Source: Epinephelus fuscoguttatus
Lineage: Eukaryota > Chordata > Actinopteri > Perciformes > Serranidae
Length of the DNA stretch: 64,000 bases
Direction: 5' to 3'
Assembly: GCF_011397635.1 (NCBI RefSeq)
Contig: NC_064759.1
Coordinates: 22,902,428 to 22,966,427, forward strand
Below are positions 60,510 through 64,000 of the stretch, piece after piece. The notes beneath the pieces are model-generated. The model worked only from the letters and a program-made list of their open reading frames with translations. It searched no databases and was not told the DNA's origin. The first letter of the stretch is position 1; each line of letters opens with the position of its first letter. A program made the position numbers and the translations under genes.

Positions 60510-63500
60510 ACAATAGCCCCTTTATCATGCCTCTTCAAGGCAGGGATTTCGTGCCTTTCTGTTGCCTAGCTGTTTTGTACAAAAGGTACGACTGTGGAAT
60601 GGGGGGACAGAATTGACTCGCCTTGAAGCCAGAATCAGAGGTAGTAACAGTACCAAAAAACAGCACTAGTGTGACGTTTTGACGACATGTTATGCCAGCG
60701 ACCCATTATTACAGGGGATTTAAAAAGCAGCTGATAGCAGTTAGCAGCTAACTCAAAGAGAAAGAGCAGTGACCGAAGATGCCCACAAGTTGGAAAAACA
60801 TTGACGTCTGAGAGCTCCTTGCCCTTCAAGCAAAGACCGAGATCAGCCGCCATATAACAGGGACAGTAAAAGATTTTTACATGTTGTTGTGGCAACATAA
60901 TCGCTGCCTGGATTGTGTTCAGAGACAATGTTTCTTTCATGTAACAAAACACTACAATCATGTACTGTGTAGGCCTCGGAAGAGAGGTGCTTGGAGATGA
61001 TGGAGGGTGTACAAAGTGCAAGATCTTGATACCAGAAGTTTGGTTGTACATGCAGATTCCTATCTTAGGTTTAGGCAAGTGGATACTGTATTGCAAGAGT
61101 GCCTCTTTTGGTGGAAAACAAATAAAGCTCAGCATAAGTTCAATCAGGAATATTTTTTATTATGCTATATCCATTAACAATCCTCTCTCTATCCCACTCC
61201 CACCACTTCCACCAATCAGTTGGCTATAGGTGTTCCCTCTCCTGGTTAGCCAGTCAAACAGCCACAATCTCCTTCAACCATTCATGTCGCTGCTGCCAAA
61301 CTTTAAATCTGTTCCCCTCTCTGCTCCTGTCGGCTGTCATTTTAGGCAGCATTGCCGTGCCCTCCTCCACTCCATTCACCTCCAGTCACCTTATCCAGAG
61401 CCCAGCACGAGCTCATCAAAAGCTCACTCCTCTTCACATCCAGATCCTCAGCTCTCTCTATATCTCATCTCATCACCACCATGTGGGGGGGGTTCCCTAA
61501 TCAACTACATCTTTACCACCCTCCTGGAATAAATGACATCACAATGGGGTCTAATCACTGAAGACTTTTCAGATTTCTCATATTTATGTGCACATGTAAA
61601 TAAATATTCTTTTCTCTTAAGCCAAGTCTCTCCTGATTGAACTGAAATACACTTTCTGTGAGCACTGTACTGATGCATGCAGTATAAACATTTCTGCAAC
61701 TTGTCAGATTTGTAGATTAGCAACATTTCCTCATTATGTAAATAGAAAACAGAATTTGCTTGGAATTATGTTTCCGTCAAAACATATTTGCAGTTTTATT
61801 CATTTTTAGGAGACAGGGCTGTTTTGTTAACATGTATTAGGGGTGTTTTGCTTTTATTATATAGTATGCACTATAGAGCAGACAGGAAATCAGGGGAAAG
61901 TAATGGGAGATAACTTGGATAACCAATGATTATTGTTAGTAGTCTATTATAATGTCAGAATTTCTTCTTTGTCTAGCATTCTAAAACAATATATCACACT
62001 AGACAGTTAGAAGCAGTGGAAACTCACAGCGGAGAAGCTGAAATCAATTTATGCTTAATATTTTTGCCCAAAAAACTGATCTATTATTAACATAGCTGAC
62101 AGTTAATTTTCTGTTAATCAACAAATTGTTTCAGCTCTACATGCAGCAAAAGTCTCCAGGTAGACTCATCACCGGTCACATAACCTTCCAGGGTGCTCAA
62201 CAACATATTTCTATCACAATAAATCATGTACTTCCCATACATAAAGAGTAAACTGTCAAATGTCTGTAGTCACTAGCTGCTGAGGTTTCTGCCTTTCAAA
62301 ACTCACATGCCTGGTTATGTTACTTTAAGGCATCCCATACAACTGTCAACAAATCCTAGGTCAGCTATAGATCATAGCTGAAGCTCTAGATTGCCTAATG
62401 TACTTTTAAACTGCACTAACTAGATTGACAGAGGCTGAAAGCCCTGTATTACATTCTGCAGTCCATGTTGCAGATGTTGCGCTGTCCTTCCACTGTCTCC
62501 AGAGTCTGCCAAAGGGCTGACAAGCCTAACAGGCTTTCAGGCATCATTAGGATGTGACTCACCAGAATAAGCGTCTCATGGTTGAACCCCCGTGGTGCAG
62601 CTTTCTCAGGAAATAGAGTCATGTTTGCAAAAAAGATGTTTGGCTGGGACGGACCCTAAAACACACTCCCACTGCTCAGAAATGTGAAGTGAAAGTAGAA
62701 AAGACAGAATACTGCTGAGAGAAAGTGAACCTGAAGCTTTCTCGGAGGTCGGCATGGTAACATAGATGGAAGATTGTCTTTTACCGAGCAGATAAGATGA
62801 TATTTAGATAACCTTTAAATATGTGGGGGTTTGCATAATATCTTAAATAACATTTCATATGCAAAATTCAGCTGTGAGAGTTAAATTATATTCCAATGCC
62901 GAGCCATGAAAAACAGTTGCTCCACATGTTTAGGGTCTATGTTTATAAAATGGCCAATGTTTATGCATAAAGCAAACAAAGCTGCAGGAATGGCTTCCTA
63001 TAAAAAATGTTGTTTTTTTATTACACTAGATAAAACGAATGGCTCCTCAGCTTGAAGTAAATCTAATTCCATTTCCTTTGATGTGTGACAGGCCGGTTTG
63101 ATGAAACAGAATTATCTAAATTGAAGAAAATCAATATTGATTTAAAAATGCGGCAAAAGGCAAAAAGCGCTCTGAGCTCCTCTCTGGTCTTTTCAGCTCT
63201 CGAACAATCAGCATAAACTTGACATAACAAATGGCCTCTGCATTCACCAAACACCTAACATGGTGTTGTGGCAACCACCTTATCTCCACAGTCCACCAGC
63301 TATTCTCTGACAGATCGTTCCTCTCAATACAAAGCTCTTTAGCGACAAAGCAAACTCTGGTAACTCCAGCGAGGCGAGTCATTTACCTTTCCTCTAATGC
63401 TGTCACCCATCCATCTGGATAAACCCAAATCAGAATCCCTTGCTTAATTCTGATTGCCTTTAATCATCCTCTGCAGGATAAACTCATCAGAAGCTGGTTT

Positions 63501-64000
63501 GTCATGACCACTCAGATTATTCCTCCTGTTTGCTTTGGGAACAGCGCAGTCGTTAAGAATATCTTCTGATAGACCCTGCCCACCAAAGGAGACACACTGG
63601 ACGCTCATTTGCTGCAAAGTCACTAATTCTAATATCAGTAATTGTATTACATTTGTGCATTACCCTTCTGGGATGATGCCACTTAGTCTTGGTTATTTCA
63701 TTAAATGAAATGCAAAACAACTCCTTCTTGGAAAGGGAAAATCCTGACATTAAAGGAGCAAAGGAAAGGGTGGGATCAGAAATCAGCAGAAAACAATACT
63801 CTCTGGCTATTTCAGCCACAGTTACATATTTTATGACACAGAGAGTATTGTGATTATGTCTTTGAGGGAAAAAAAATCAACTTAATAAAATACACTAGAT
63901 TTAGTCTAATATTTAAACTAAGAGTTTTACATCTTAGGAAATACTCATTGCTTTTTTTGAGACCAAGAAGAGATGACAAATGCGAGTAATCAATCTGTCC
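60510..64000. other. Right flank, no supported gene
   Basis: AT-rich DNA with no exon I can defend. A fragment of the TTAGAGCTGCAAC MITE type may lie near 62060-62140 (GTTAATCAACAAATTG...CAGCTCTAC). The open frames at 60635-61135 and 61162-61561 have no recognisable domain. Confidence 0.45.

Noticed and set aside
60635-61135. Open frame of 166 codons on the minus strand
   Set aside because: No recognisable domain, no plausible promoter or splice sites, and composition like the surrounding non-coding DNA.
61162-61561. Overlapping open frames of about 70-110 codons, Ser/Pro/His-rich
   Set aside because: Several frames are open at once because the DNA is C/T-rich. There is no conserved domain.

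Overview
This is a stretch of teleost fish genome. The genes are eukaryotic, with many short exons and GT-AG introns, and the introns and intergenic DNA are full of fish-type repeats: Tc1-like transposons, MITEs, tRNA-like SINEs, L2-, L1- and RTE-like LINE pieces, and microsatellites. I rebuilt four protein-coding genes exon by exon by hand, checking that phase stays open across every junction. In order they are npy (+), pals2/mpp6 (+), gsdme (-) and osbpl3 (-). As I recall it, human 7p15.3 has the same order and orientation (NPY, MPP6/PALS2, GSDME, OSBPL3). The divergent npy sequence suggests the teleost 'b' paralogue of each (npyb and partners), which would point to a spiny-rayed fish. That paralogue call is inference.

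Layout. 1-3000: a large palindromic MITE and a SINE with an intact target-site duplication, otherwise no gene. 3009-4241: npy, compact, with TATA box and poly(A) signal. 5600-17756: pals2, a MAGUK scaffold (two L27, PDZ, SH3, GUK), with one non-coding 5' exon seen and 12 coding exons (550 aa). 17757-19291: gap between the convergent 3' ends of pals2 and gsdme. 19292-26650: gsdme, the pyroptosis pore-former, 9 coding exons (466 aa) with a FEVD caspase-type site; its intron 6 holds a minisatellite of about 2.1 kb. 26740-30400: transposon cluster (MITE, a complete but dead Tc1-like element, an RTE-like LINE end). 31018-54974: osbpl3 (ORP3), 22 coding exons (884 aa) with PH domain, FFAT motif and oxysterol-binding domain; its introns carry a second Tc1-like element with very long, nearly identical inverted repeats. 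54975-64000: presumed 5' flank or 5' UTR introns of osbpl3, with a third, decayed Tc1-like element, MITEs and no gene I can support.

The genes share no pathway. npy encodes a secreted neuropeptide, pals2 a membrane-polarity scaffold, gsdme a caspase-triggered pore protein and osbpl3 a lipid-transfer/contact-site protein. They are together because an ancestral vertebrate block has been kept. I saw no RNA gene, CRISPR array or viral sequence. All gene models are by eye. Splice sites and phases agree, but transcript ends, alternative exons and paralogue letters are not proven.
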